Assembly (NCBI RefSeq): GCF_004364585.1
Contig: NZ_SOAN01000002.1
Span: 189,000-252,999, forward strand
Reading direction: 5' to 3'
Length of the DNA stretch: 64,000 bases
DNA from: Nesterenkonia aurantiaca
GTDB taxonomy: Bacteria > Actinomycetota > Actinomycetes > Actinomycetales > Micrococcaceae
Below the pieces are notes generated by a model, which did not search any database, was not told where the DNA came from, and worked only from the letters and a program-made list of their open reading frames with translations. Below, in pieces: positions 8,569 through 15,652 of the stretch. The stretch's first letter is position 1. Each line of letters starts with the position of its first letter. A program made the translations under genes and the position numbers.

Positions 8569-10046
8569 GACTTCGGCCCGCGGCGTCGTCGCCGGACCAG
8601 CCCGGCAAGGGCGCCGGTCGCGGTCTTGACCGCAGGGGAGTCCAAGCCGCCGCTGGCATGAGCGACCGCGGCGTTCCACAGCGCATCGTTGTAGGTCGGG
8701 TAGGCGTGGGTGACCCCGGCGAGCTGACGGGTGGTCAGCTTATTCGCGACGGCGAGGCTCAGCTCCCCGAGCGACTCGCCGGCCCGCGGACCCACCAGGG
8801 TGCCCCCGAGGATCCGGCCGCGCCGGCCGATCACCAGCCGGGCGAACCCCTCGGCGGCGTCCTCGGTCAGCGCCCGGTCGGTGTGTTCGAGCGAGACCGT
8901 CGAGGTCCTCACCCCCGGGCCGGTGGCCGCGGTGTGACCCACGGCGGCCACCTCCGGGGAGGTATAGGTGATCCGCGGGATGGTGCTGCTGACCCGACGC
9001 CGCAGACCCAGCAGCGCATTGGAGGCGGCGGTGCTGGCATGGACCCCGGCCAGGTGGGTGAACTTCGGGTGCGCGGTGACATCCCCGGCGGCGAAGATGG
9101 AGTGGTTCGAGGAGCGCATCGTGGCATCCACGACCACGTGGCCCGCGTCATCGCACTCGACCCCGAGCCGCTGAAGGCCCAGCCCCTTCGTGCGCGGGGT
9201 GCGCCCGGTGGCGATCAGGACGACCTCGGCCTCCAGCCGTCGGCCCGCCGCGGTGGTGACCACCTTGACGCCGGCGCTGACAGTTCCATCACGCCCGTCG
9301 GTGGCGGCGTGCACGCGGGCGGGCTGATCGTGGAGGAGCACCTCGACGCCGTCGCGTTCCAGGCTGGCCTGGACCAGGGCAACGGCCTCGGGGTCCTCTC
9401 TGGGCAGCAGTCCAGAGCGGGCCAGCAGCGTCACCTCGGAGCCGAGTCGGGCGAAGGCCTGGCCGAGCTCGCAGGCGATCGGGCCGCCGCCGATCACCAC
9501 CAGTCGCGGCGGCAGCTCGGTGAGATCCCAGATCGTGTCCGAGGTGACGTATCCGGTGTCCTCCAGACCGGGGATCTCCGGCACCGAGGGGAAGCTGCCC
9601 GTCACCACCAGGGCCTGACGGAAGCGGATCCGCTGAGCCGCGCCATCGATGGAGCCGGCGGTCCCGGCCATGCCCGCGGCAGCAGCGTCCGAGATCTCGG
9701 CGAGGCCCGGGGCGACGAACCGGGCGGTCCCGTGCATCACGGTCACGCCCGCCTGTTCGAGGGCCGCTGGTGAATCAGCGGGCTCTATGGTGGTGATGGT
9801 CGCGCTGATCCGTTCCCGGACCTTGTCGAAATCGGGCTCGATGCCCGCGGCCTCGCGGATCATTGCCGCCCGCGCAGCCGCGGAAAGGATGGTCTTCGAG
9901 GGCACGCACCCTGTCCAGAGGCAGTCACCGCCGGTCCGGTGCTGCTCGACCAGCACCGTCCGGGCGCCCAGCCGCGCCGCCGTCTTCGCGCCGACGATCC
10001 CGGCGGTGCCGCCGCCGATGACCAGCAGATCGATCAGGTCATCCAC
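8550..10046 (-). CDS. FAD-dependent NAD(P)-disulfide oxidoreductase (mercuric-reductase/lipoamide-dehydrogenase-like)
   Basis: Cytoplasmic flavoprotein of 498 residues with class I disulfide reductase layout. The FAD motif is LLVIGGGTAGIVGAKTAARLG, the redox pair is GGDCLWTGCVPSK (Cys-x4-Cys), the NAD(P) motif is LVVIGGGPIACELGQAFARLG, and the second FAD motif is SIFAAGDVTAHPKFTHLAGVH. The C-terminal dimer motif reads HAYPTYNDAL, so Tyr replaces the catalytic His of HPTxxE in true glutathione and lipoamide reductases. The C-terminal cysteine pair of MerA is absent. Start chosen at GTG (10046) because AAGGAG lies six bases upstream. It is divergent from the methyltransferase at 10155. Confidence 0.85.
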   Translation of the reverse strand: MDDLIDLLVIGGGTAGIVGAKTAARLGARTVLVEQHRTGGDCLWTGCVPSKTILSAAARAAMIREAAGIEPDFDKVRERISATITTIEPADSPAALEQAGVTVMHGTARFVAPGLAEISDAAAAGMAGTAGSIDGAAQRIRFRQALVVTGSFPSVPEIPGLEDTGYVTSDTIWDLTELPPRLVVIGGGPIACELGQAFARLGSEVTLLARSGLLPREDPEAVALVQASLERDGVEVLLHDQPARVHAATDGRDGTVSAGVKVVTTAAGRRLEAEVVLIATGRTPRTKGLGLQRLGVECDDAGHVVVDATMRSSNHSIFAAGDVTAHPKFTHLAGVHASTAASNALLGLRRRVSSTIPRITYTSPEVAAVGHTAATGPGVRTSTVSLEHTDRALTEDAAEGFARLVIGRRGRILGGTLVGPRAGESLGELSLAVANKLTTRQLAGVTHAYPTYNDALWNAAVAHASGGLDSPAVKTATGALAGLVRRRRRGPKSQPSDR

Positions 10047-10154
10047 GGTGAGCTCCTTCAGCAGCGGGAAAGCGAGGACCGGCGCCAGCACATACCCTGG
10101 GCGGTGAACCATGGGCGCCGTCGTGCCCAGCGTACGCGGGAGAGGAGCCTGGCC

Positions 10155-10820
10155 TTGAAGAGATCCAGCGCCGAGAAGTACACGGCGTTCGCCCCCTTCT
10201 ACGATCTGCTCTCCGCCGAGCACCCCGTCTACGGTGCGGGACGAAGCCGGCTCGTCGGATCCCTGGCGCTGAGCGCAGGAGACCAGATCCTGGACCTCGG
10301 CTGCGGCACCGGGCTGAACTTTCCGCTGCTGCAGAACCGGGTGGGCCCGGGCGGGAGGATCGTGGGCATCGATCGCAGCGCCCAGATGCTCGCCCAGGCC
10401 AGGAAGCGGGCACAGCGCCAGGGCTGGGACAACGTGATCCTGCTCCAGGCCGACGCCACGACCATGGTCGCCTCCGAGGTCTCAGCGCAGATCGCCGAGG
10501 CCGGAGGACATGGCCTCTCTGGCATCGGTCTGGCCACCTACTCGCTGTCCCTGATGTCCCCGTGGGAGCGGGCCTGGGAGAACCTGTGGCAGCTCACCAG
10601 TCCCGAGGCGCAGCTGGGAGTCCTGGACATGCAACGGCCCAGCGGACTCAGCACGCCGATGATCCCGCTGGCCCGGGTCGCCTGCTGGCTGGGAGGCGCC
10701 GACATCGAGGTGCACCCCTGGACGGCGGTGGGACGAGACTGCGTCGATGTGCGGGCCGACTCGGCGCGCGGCGGTCACCTTCAGGTGCGCACCGGGGTCA
10801 AGCCCGCGGGTCGACGATGA
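10155..10820 (+). CDS. Class I SAM-dependent methyltransferase (UbiE-like)
   Basis: A 221-residue methyltransferase beginning KRSSAEKYTAFAPFYDLLSAEHPVYG, a typical Ubie/Methyltransf_25 opening. Motif I is ILDLGCGTGLNFPLLQNRVG, followed by GRIVGIDRSAQMLAQARKRA. The TTG start at 10155 is supported by AGAGGAG seven bases upstream and by the domain start. Acceptor unknown. Its final 23 bases overlap the 3' end of the convergent alcohol dehydrogenase. Confidence 0.82.
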   Translation: MKRSSAEKYTAFAPFYDLLSAEHPVYGAGRSRLVGSLALSAGDQILDLGCGTGLNFPLLQNRVGPGGRIVGIDRSAQMLAQARKRAQRQGWDNVILLQADATTMVASEVSAQIAEAGGHGLSGIGLATYSLSLMSPWERAWENLWQLTSPEAQLGVLDMQRPSGLSTPMIPLARVACWLGGADIEVHPWTAVGRDCVDVRADSARGGHLQVRTGVKPAGRR

Positions 10821-11862
10821 TCTTGACGTGCGCCTCGTTGTTGGTGATCAGCTGCTCGAAACCTTCAGAGACCAGCCCGTCGAGGCCGATCCTGCCGGTG
10901 ATGAACGGACCGAGGTCGATCTTGCCGTCCTCCACGAGTTCGATCACGCGTTGGTGGTCGTTGGAGTAGCCGATGGTTCCCAGCAGCGCGATCTCCTTGA
11001 GCACCAGCTTCGGCATGTCGACCGCGGGCTTGTGCCCCCAGATCGAGACGTTGACGATGACTCCGGCCGGCCGCACTGCATCCAAGAGCATGTCCAGGAC
11101 CACCGGGACCGAGGAGCATTCGAAGCCGACGTCGGCGCCCCGACCCTGGGTGCGCCGGCGCACCTCCTCGGCCACATCGACCTCGCGGGGATCGAAGACC
11201 TCATCGGCGACGCCGGTCTCCCGCGCCTTGGCCTTGCGAGCCTCGGAGAGCTCGGAGATGAAGACCGTGAGCCCTTCGGCCTTGAGCACCGCGGCGGTGA
11301 GCAGGCCGATGGGGCCCGCCCCGCCGACGATCGCGATGTCACCGGTCTTGGCGCCGGACCGGACGAAGGCGTGGTGGCCCACGGCCAGAGGCTCGATCAG
11401 CGCAGCGTGATCGAGCGCCACGTGGTCCGCGATCGGGTGGACCCAGCGCCGTTCGACCACGATCTTCTCGCTGAGTCCGCCGCCTCGGCCGCCGAGGCCG
11501 ATGAAGTTCATATCCGGGGAGAGCTGGTAGTCGACCCCGGGCCTGGCCTCGACGTCCTCACGGATGATGTAGGGCTCGACCACGACCTTCTGGCCGGGGG
11601 CGAGATCCGTCACGTCCTCGGCGACCTCGGTGACGGTTCCGGAGAACTCATGTCCGAGCGTGACCGGGGCGGACTCGCCCGAGATCGGGTGCGGGTGTCC
11701 GTGGGCCGGGACGAAGATCGGGCCTTCGAGATACTCGTGGAGGTCGGTGCCGCAGATGCCGCACCAGGCGACATCGATGGCCACGTGTCCTGGCTTCAGC
11801 GCAGGCTCCTCGATCTCCTCGATGCGGATGTCTTTGCGGTCGTAGTAGCGTGCTGCGCGCAT
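10798..11862 (-). CDS. Medium-chain alcohol dehydrogenase, 2,3-butanediol dehydrogenase-like
   Basis: Zinc MDR enzyme of 354 residues, probably interconverting acetoin and 2,3-butanediol with NAD. Catalytic zinc ligands are Cys34 in CGICGTDLHEYLEGP and His71-Glu72 in LGHEFSG. The Rossmann motif is IVGGAGPIGLLTAAVLKAEG. The four-cysteine structural-zinc loop normally present around residues 97-119 is absent: the segment VEPYIIREDVEARPGVDYQL contains no Cys. AGGAG lies nine bases before the ATG. It could also act on another vicinal diol or sorbitol-like substrate. Confidence 0.82.
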   Translation of the reverse strand: MRAARYYDRKDIRIEEIEEPALKPGHVAIDVAWCGICGTDLHEYLEGPIFVPAHGHPHPISGESAPVTLGHEFSGTVTEVAEDVTDLAPGQKVVVEPYIIREDVEARPGVDYQLSPDMNFIGLGGRGGGLSEKIVVERRWVHPIADHVALDHAALIEPLAVGHHAFVRSGAKTGDIAIVGGAGPIGLLTAAVLKAEGLTVFISELSEARKAKARETGVADEVFDPREVDVAEEVRRRTQGRGADVGFECSSVPVVLDMLLDAVRPAGVIVNVSIWGHKPAVDMPKLVLKEIALLGTIGYSNDHQRVIELVEDGKIDLGPFITGRIGLDGLVSEGFEQLITNNEAHVKIIVDPRA

Positions 11863-12017
11863 GGCGAGGGTCTCCTGAGGGCTGATCCGAGCGGGGTCGA
11901 GACTCTCGCAGACTACTCCTCGCACCCTGGCAGAGCACCAGGTCTCGCGCAGGGAAACTCTTCTGCACCCCAAGAGAGAAGGTATGGCTCCTCACAGGAT
12001 TCGTGATCGTGGTGTGC
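11863..12017. other. Intergenic DNA upstream of the dehydrogenase
   Basis: Holds the dehydrogenase promoter region and leads into the ABC-ATPase remnant. In the remnant frame a hydrophobic stretch (VWLLTGFVIVVCF) begins near 11985 and might be a fragment of a permease N-terminus. No other gene is seen. Confidence 0.4.
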
Positions 12018-12125
12018 TTCATCCTGCTCATCAGCCACGACCTGGCAGTGGTGGGGATGCTCGCCGACCACATCCGGGTGCTCTACCGGGGTCCGCGCGG
12101 CAGAAAACCCAGCGTTTTGGTGTAG
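12018..12125 (+). pseudogene. Remnant of a peptide/nickel ABC transporter ATPase (Dpp/Opp type)
   Basis: The plus-strand frame reads [20 protein letters not shown] then VLYRG, ending in TAG after RGRKPSVLV. This is the H-loop region of DppD/OppD-type ATPases ([23 protein letters not shown] in the family). Walker A, signature and Walker B are all missing, so only about 30 residues survive. It lies between the dehydrogenase and the MFS gene with no peptide-transporter neighbours, which points to a deletion scar. Confidence 0.7.
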
Positions 12126-12127
12126 CG

Positions 12128-12139
12128 TAACGGTCGTTA
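12128..12139. promoter_or_regulatory. TetR-type operator candidate in front of the MFS gene
   Basis: TAACG-GT-CGTTA is a perfect inverted repeat with a two-base centre, the usual geometry of short TetR-family operators. It sits 28 bases before the MFS start. A TetR gene is the next gene downstream (convergent), so it is the natural candidate regulator. Confidence 0.55.
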
Positions 12140-12166
12140 TTGTTTTCGATCTTCTGGGGGCCCACA

Positions 12167-13333
12167 GTGCGGACCTTTGTAGTCAGCGGCATGGCCCTGA
12201 TCGCCGCGACCTATGGGCTGGCGCGCTTCGGGTACGGGCTCTTCCTGCCCCGGTTCACCGAGACCTTCGAGATGAGTTCTGTGGTGTCCGGCTCGATCCA
12301 GGCAGGCAGCTTCCTCTCGTTCTGCATCGCCGCCGTGATGGCCACCCGTCTGGGCGCTCGGCCCCGTCTGGTGGTCACCTGTGCCGGTGCGACGGCTGGG
12401 CTCGGAGCCGTGGGGGTGGCCGTATCTCCGCATGTCCTCGTCTTCGCCGTGAGCGTGATGATCGCGGGTGCCGGTGCAGGGTTCGCGACACCCGGACTCG
12501 TGGCCCTGGTGGAGTCCAATGTCCCAGCTCAGCGCCGGGAAAGTGCCCAGACGGTGGTCAACGCGGGAACCGGTGCGGGGATCGTGGTCGCAGGTCTGCT
12601 GATGTTCCTCACCCTGGGTCAGTGGCGTCTGGGCTGGTGGATCATCGCCGCAGTCGTCGCGGCGGTCACGCTGGCCGTGCTGAGGACGGACAGGTCCTCT
12701 CGGGCGCAGCCACGCGAGCAGCAGGAGGCCACACCTCAGACTCGCACCCGGCGCGCCGGTCTTCTGGCGGCTCTGAGATGGCCGATCACGGCCGCGCTGC
12801 TGGCCGGAGCCTCCAGTGCCGCCATCTGGACCTTTGGGCGTTCCATCATGGCGGAATCCACGGAGGGGGGAGAGGCGTACTCGATCCTCGCCTGGATGGT
12901 CCTGGGAGCCTTCGGGATCTTGGGCGCGCTTGCCGGCAAGATCACCCGAGCGGCCAGCGTCGCGGTCGCGTGGAATCTCACCACGGTGGCGATGGCCCTC
13001 TCGACGATCGCTCTGGGGCTCGCCCCGGGGGTGCCGGTTTCGGCATACCTCGCCGTGGCCGTCTTCGGTGCGGGCTACACCGCGATCTGTGGCGTCTTGA
13101 TCATCTGGGCGGGTCGCATGGTTCCGGATCAGGCCGCTGCCGGCACTGCGGTGCTGTTCATCGCGCTCGCCGTCGGCCAGGCGATCGGATCTGTTGTCCT
13201 GGGGGTCTTGTTGAGCCTGGGTTCGGAGGCCCTGGCCTTCGGCGTCGCGGGTGTCCTAGGGGTGCTGGCTGTTGCGCCCACCATGGCAAGAGCCGCGACG
13301 GCGTCTCCGGAGCGTGCTGCGCTCAGCTGGTGA
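12167..13333 (+). CDS. MFS transporter, YbfB/YjiJ-like
   Basis: Twelve-helix major facilitator of about 388 residues. The first helix carries ALIAATYGLARFGYGLFLPRF, the hallmark opening of YbfB/YjiJ-type MFS proteins. Helix 4-5 has GAGAGFATPGLVALVESNVP. A hydrophilic central loop (RTDRSSRAQPREQQEATPQ) separates the two halves. GTG at 12167 is chosen with GGGGG upstream; longer TTG starts would add residues not seen in the family. Substrate unknown, export likely, with TetR control suggested by the 12128-12139 palindrome. Confidence 0.85.
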   Translation: MRTFVVSGMALIAATYGLARFGYGLFLPRFTETFEMSSVVSGSIQAGSFLSFCIAAVMATRLGARPRLVVTCAGATAGLGAVGVAVSPHVLVFAVSVMIAGAGAGFATPGLVALVESNVPAQRRESAQTVVNAGTGAGIVVAGLLMFLTLGQWRLGWWIIAAVVAAVTLAVLRTDRSSRAQPREQQEATPQTRTRRAGLLAALRWPITAALLAGASSAAIWTFGRSIMAESTEGGEAYSILAWMVLGAFGILGALAGKITRAASVAVAWNLTTVAMALSTIALGLAPGVPVSAYLAVAVFGAGYTAICGVLIIWAGRMVPDQAAAGTAVLFIALAVGQAIGSVVLGVLLSLGSEALAFGVAGVLGVLAVAPTMARAATASPERAALSW

Positions 13334-13357
13334 GCTCCAGTGACGGGGTCGCCCGGT

Positions 13358-13939
13358 TCAACTCTGGGTGTAGGCCTGAACCGCCGCGCCGGCCAGGCGC
13401 TTTCCAGCAGTGATCGGGCTCCGGGGGTGACCGCGCAGAAACGCGGTGAGGGCCCCGTTATAGGCCAGCAGCACTGCGTCGGCGAGGTCTTGCGCGTGGT
13501 CACCGGCCAGCGGGCGGGAGAGGTGGAGCAGCCTGGTGCGGAGCAGGGCGGTGTCCGCGTCCAGGACCTCTCTGATCTCTCCGGTCTCCGGCATCATCTC
13601 GGTGGCGGTCGCCAGGAAGGCACACCAGCGCTCGGGGTGCTGCGGGGTCTGCGCGTAGGCGGCACGGGCGTCGAAGACTGCCAGCAGTCGTTCGGTGTCA
13701 TCGTTCGCGGAGATCACGTGCTCGTCCCAGGTGCTGCGCCAGTCCGCGAAGCGGACCCGGAGGGCTTCAGCGATCAGCGCGTCCTTGCTGCCGAAGTGTG
13801 CGTACAAGGTGGCCGGGGAGACCTGCGCCTGACGGAGGATCTCATCCACCGGCGTGGCGCGGATGCCCTCTTCGAAGAGTATGCGGTCAGCAGCCTGGAG
13901 CAGTCGTGTGCGCGCGGGAACCTGCTGAACGGTGCTCAT
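13358..13939 (-). CDS. TetR/AcrR family transcriptional regulator
   Basis: A 193-residue repressor. The N-terminal HTH is clear in LLQAADRILFEEGIRATPVDEI then LRQAQVSPATLYAHFGSKDALIAEAL. The C-terminal ligand domain is helical and family-variable. It converges with the MFS gene across a 24-base gap, and the palindrome before the MFS gene is a plausible target. The inducer is unknown. Confidence 0.88.
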   Translation of the reverse strand: MSTVQQVPARTRLLQAADRILFEEGIRATPVDEILRQAQVSPATLYAHFGSKDALIAEALRVRFADWRSTWDEHVISANDDTERLLAVFDARAAYAQTPQHPERWCAFLATATEMMPETGEIREVLDADTALLRTRLLHLSRPLAGDHAQDLADAVLLAYNGALTAFLRGHPRSPITAGKRLAGAAVQAYTQS

Positions 13940-13982
13940 CAGGCCATTCTAGGCCGTCAGCTGCGCAGGCATCTCCGTGCGC

Positions 13983-14729
13983 TCAGCGCCCGACCCGCTC
14001 GACTCCCTCGAGGATCGCCTCCTGCACCTGGGCCTTGCCCAGGGGCAGGAAGTGCCCGCGGCTGCCCAGCTGCACATTATGCGCGGCCTCGAGGTGGCTT
14101 CCACCGGGGATATGCGGGTCGAATCGCCCGTAGATGGACACGATCCTGCGATTCACCTCAAGGCTGGCACCGAGCGCGGCGAGTTCTGGGGAGCGCGGCA
14201 GGAAGAGCCGGAGCGCCGGAAGCGGCAGCAGTCGGGCCAGCGGTGACCCCTCGAACGGGGTGTTCAGCGTGACCAGTCCGAGGATCAGTTCGGTGTCGAT
14301 ATGCCGGGTGAGCAGCAGCTTCCCGATCAGTCCACCCTTGCTGTGCGCCACCAGCACGCAGCGTCCGATGCCTTCCCGTCGAATGTGTCCATCCACCAGG
14401 TCCGCCATGTCTTCGATGGTGCCTCCGTTGTAACCCAGGTCCACCACGGCGTGCACGTCGTAGCCCGCTTCCCGCAGCACATCGGCCACCGGGAGCATGA
14501 AGGACCAGGTCTCATAGATCCCCGGCAGCAGCAGCACGGAAGGCTTCTCCGACCCGGGCCTGCGGTAGACCTGCGGGTCCGGACCGCGCAGCAGCCCGGA
14601 AGCCTGCCAGCGCAGCGCGTAGGCGTAGTCACGCGCCCAGGCGCCGAGGTTGAGGCCGAGCTCCGAGACCACCCGCAGGGGCCCCCGCGCGCCGGAATAC
14701 CCCGCGTCCATGCCCGGGCGTCGAATCAT
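13983..14729 (-). CDS. Alpha/beta-fold hydrolase (lipase/triacylglycerol-lipase-like)
   Basis: A 248-residue hydrolase without an obvious signal peptide. PSVLLLPGIYETWSFMLPVADVL leads to the oxyanion region, and the nucleophile elbow is CVLVAHSKGGLIGKLLL. The acid and His are probably in IYGRFDPHIPGGSHLEAA and LGSRGHFLPLG. The start ATG overlaps the stop of the upstream hydrolase as ATGA, so both are translated from one message. Confidence 0.82.
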   Translation of the reverse strand: MIRRPGMDAGYSGARGPLRVVSELGLNLGAWARDYAYALRWQASGLLRGPDPQVYRRPGSEKPSVLLLPGIYETWSFMLPVADVLREAGYDVHAVVDLGYNGGTIEDMADLVDGHIRREGIGRCVLVAHSKGGLIGKLLLTRHIDTELILGLVTLNTPFEGSPLARLLPLPALRLFLPRSPELAALGASLEVNRRIVSIYGRFDPHIPGGSHLEAAHNVQLGSRGHFLPLGKAQVQEAILEGVERVGR

Positions 14730-15529
14730 GCGGGCATCGACTGCTGGTCCGGGCGCTCGTCGTCGAGCGCCGCCAAGAACGGCGCACACGCCGAGGCGAG
14801 CTCCTGCGCGCGGTTGATCTGCAGCGCGTGCGGAGCATCAGAGATCTCCACCAATCTCGCGTCCGGGGCGAGTTCCGCCAGCTGCCGCGCCCAGTCGGCC
14901 GAGGCGATCGGATCCTTCTCGCCACGGACCACCAGCCCGGGGATGGTGCAGTGCTGGATGGCCTCCTCGGTCCGGTGGCTGAGCATGTGCCGGACGGTGT
15001 CGAGGTAGCGCAGCGGACCCATCCGCAGGTAATTGCGGAACACGATGACGTTGTTGCGCGGCGGTTCGCGCAGGGTGTCTCGCATCAGCCGCGAGCTCTG
15101 GCCCAGGAAGCTGCGCGCGGCCGGATCCGTGGTGGGCCCGATCAGCACATAGCCGGCATACAGCTCGGGGTGGGTGGCGACGGTGTCAGCGGTGATCTGG
15201 CACCCCATCGAATGCCCGACGACGACGGGGCGGTCCAGCTCCAGGAGTGTGGCCACCCCGGCGACCACCTCGCCGAGCTCCGAGATGCTCAGTGCGCGGT
15301 CCGGGTTGGGAGTCTTGCCATACCCGGGCAGATCCACCGCGTAGACATCGTGGGTGGCTGCGAGCGCGTCGGCAAACGGCAGGAAGTACTCGCCAGACAT
15401 CCCCAGCCCGTGCACCAGCAGGATCGGTGGGCGCTGTGTCGTGCAGGTGCTACGGACGTCCACGGCGTGCTCGCCGACCTGCAGCCGCCGGGTGCGCAGC
15501 CCCACACCGGGCGTGCTTCGCTGGATCAT
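14726..15529 (-). CDS. Alpha/beta-fold hydrolase
   Basis: A 267-residue hydrolase of the epoxide-hydrolase/MhpC-like group. Oxyanion motif ILLVHGLGMSGEYF, nucleophile elbow VVVGHSMGCQITADTVA, acid in VVRGEKDPIASADW and catalytic His in ISDAPHALQINRAQE. AAGGGG lies five bases before the chosen ATG (MIQRSTPG); a longer form would add an unsupported basic leader. It is the first gene of a two-hydrolase operon. Substrate unknown. Confidence 0.85.
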   Translation of the reverse strand: MIQRSTPGVGLRTRRLQVGEHAVDVRSTCTTQRPPILLVHGLGMSGEYFLPFADALAATHDVYAVDLPGYGKTPNPDRALSISELGEVVAGVATLLELDRPVVVGHSMGCQITADTVATHPELYAGYVLIGPTTDPAARSFLGQSSRLMRDTLREPPRNNVIVFRNYLRMGPLRYLDTVRHMLSHRTEEAIQHCTIPGLVVRGEKDPIASADWARQLAELAPDARLVEISDAPHALQINRAQELASACAPFLAALDDERPDQQSMPA

Positions 15530-15652
15530 CGGGCCCCTTGAATTCGTCGAGTGATGCGGGAAGCGCGCATTCCGGCGCATCTCCGGCTTTCCATCGTAGC
15601 GAGGCGGGGCACCTGCCGAGGCGGGGTCCCGCATCGCTGGCGCGTCTGGCAG

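Noticed and set aside
8094-9773. 559-codon plus-strand open frame
   Set aside because: Antisense to the flavin reductase and out of frame with the phosphatidyltransferase; low-complexity translation.
8550-10046. Annotation as true mercuric reductase (merA)
   Set aside because: No C-terminal cysteine pair, no N-terminal heavy-metal domain and no mer genes nearby.
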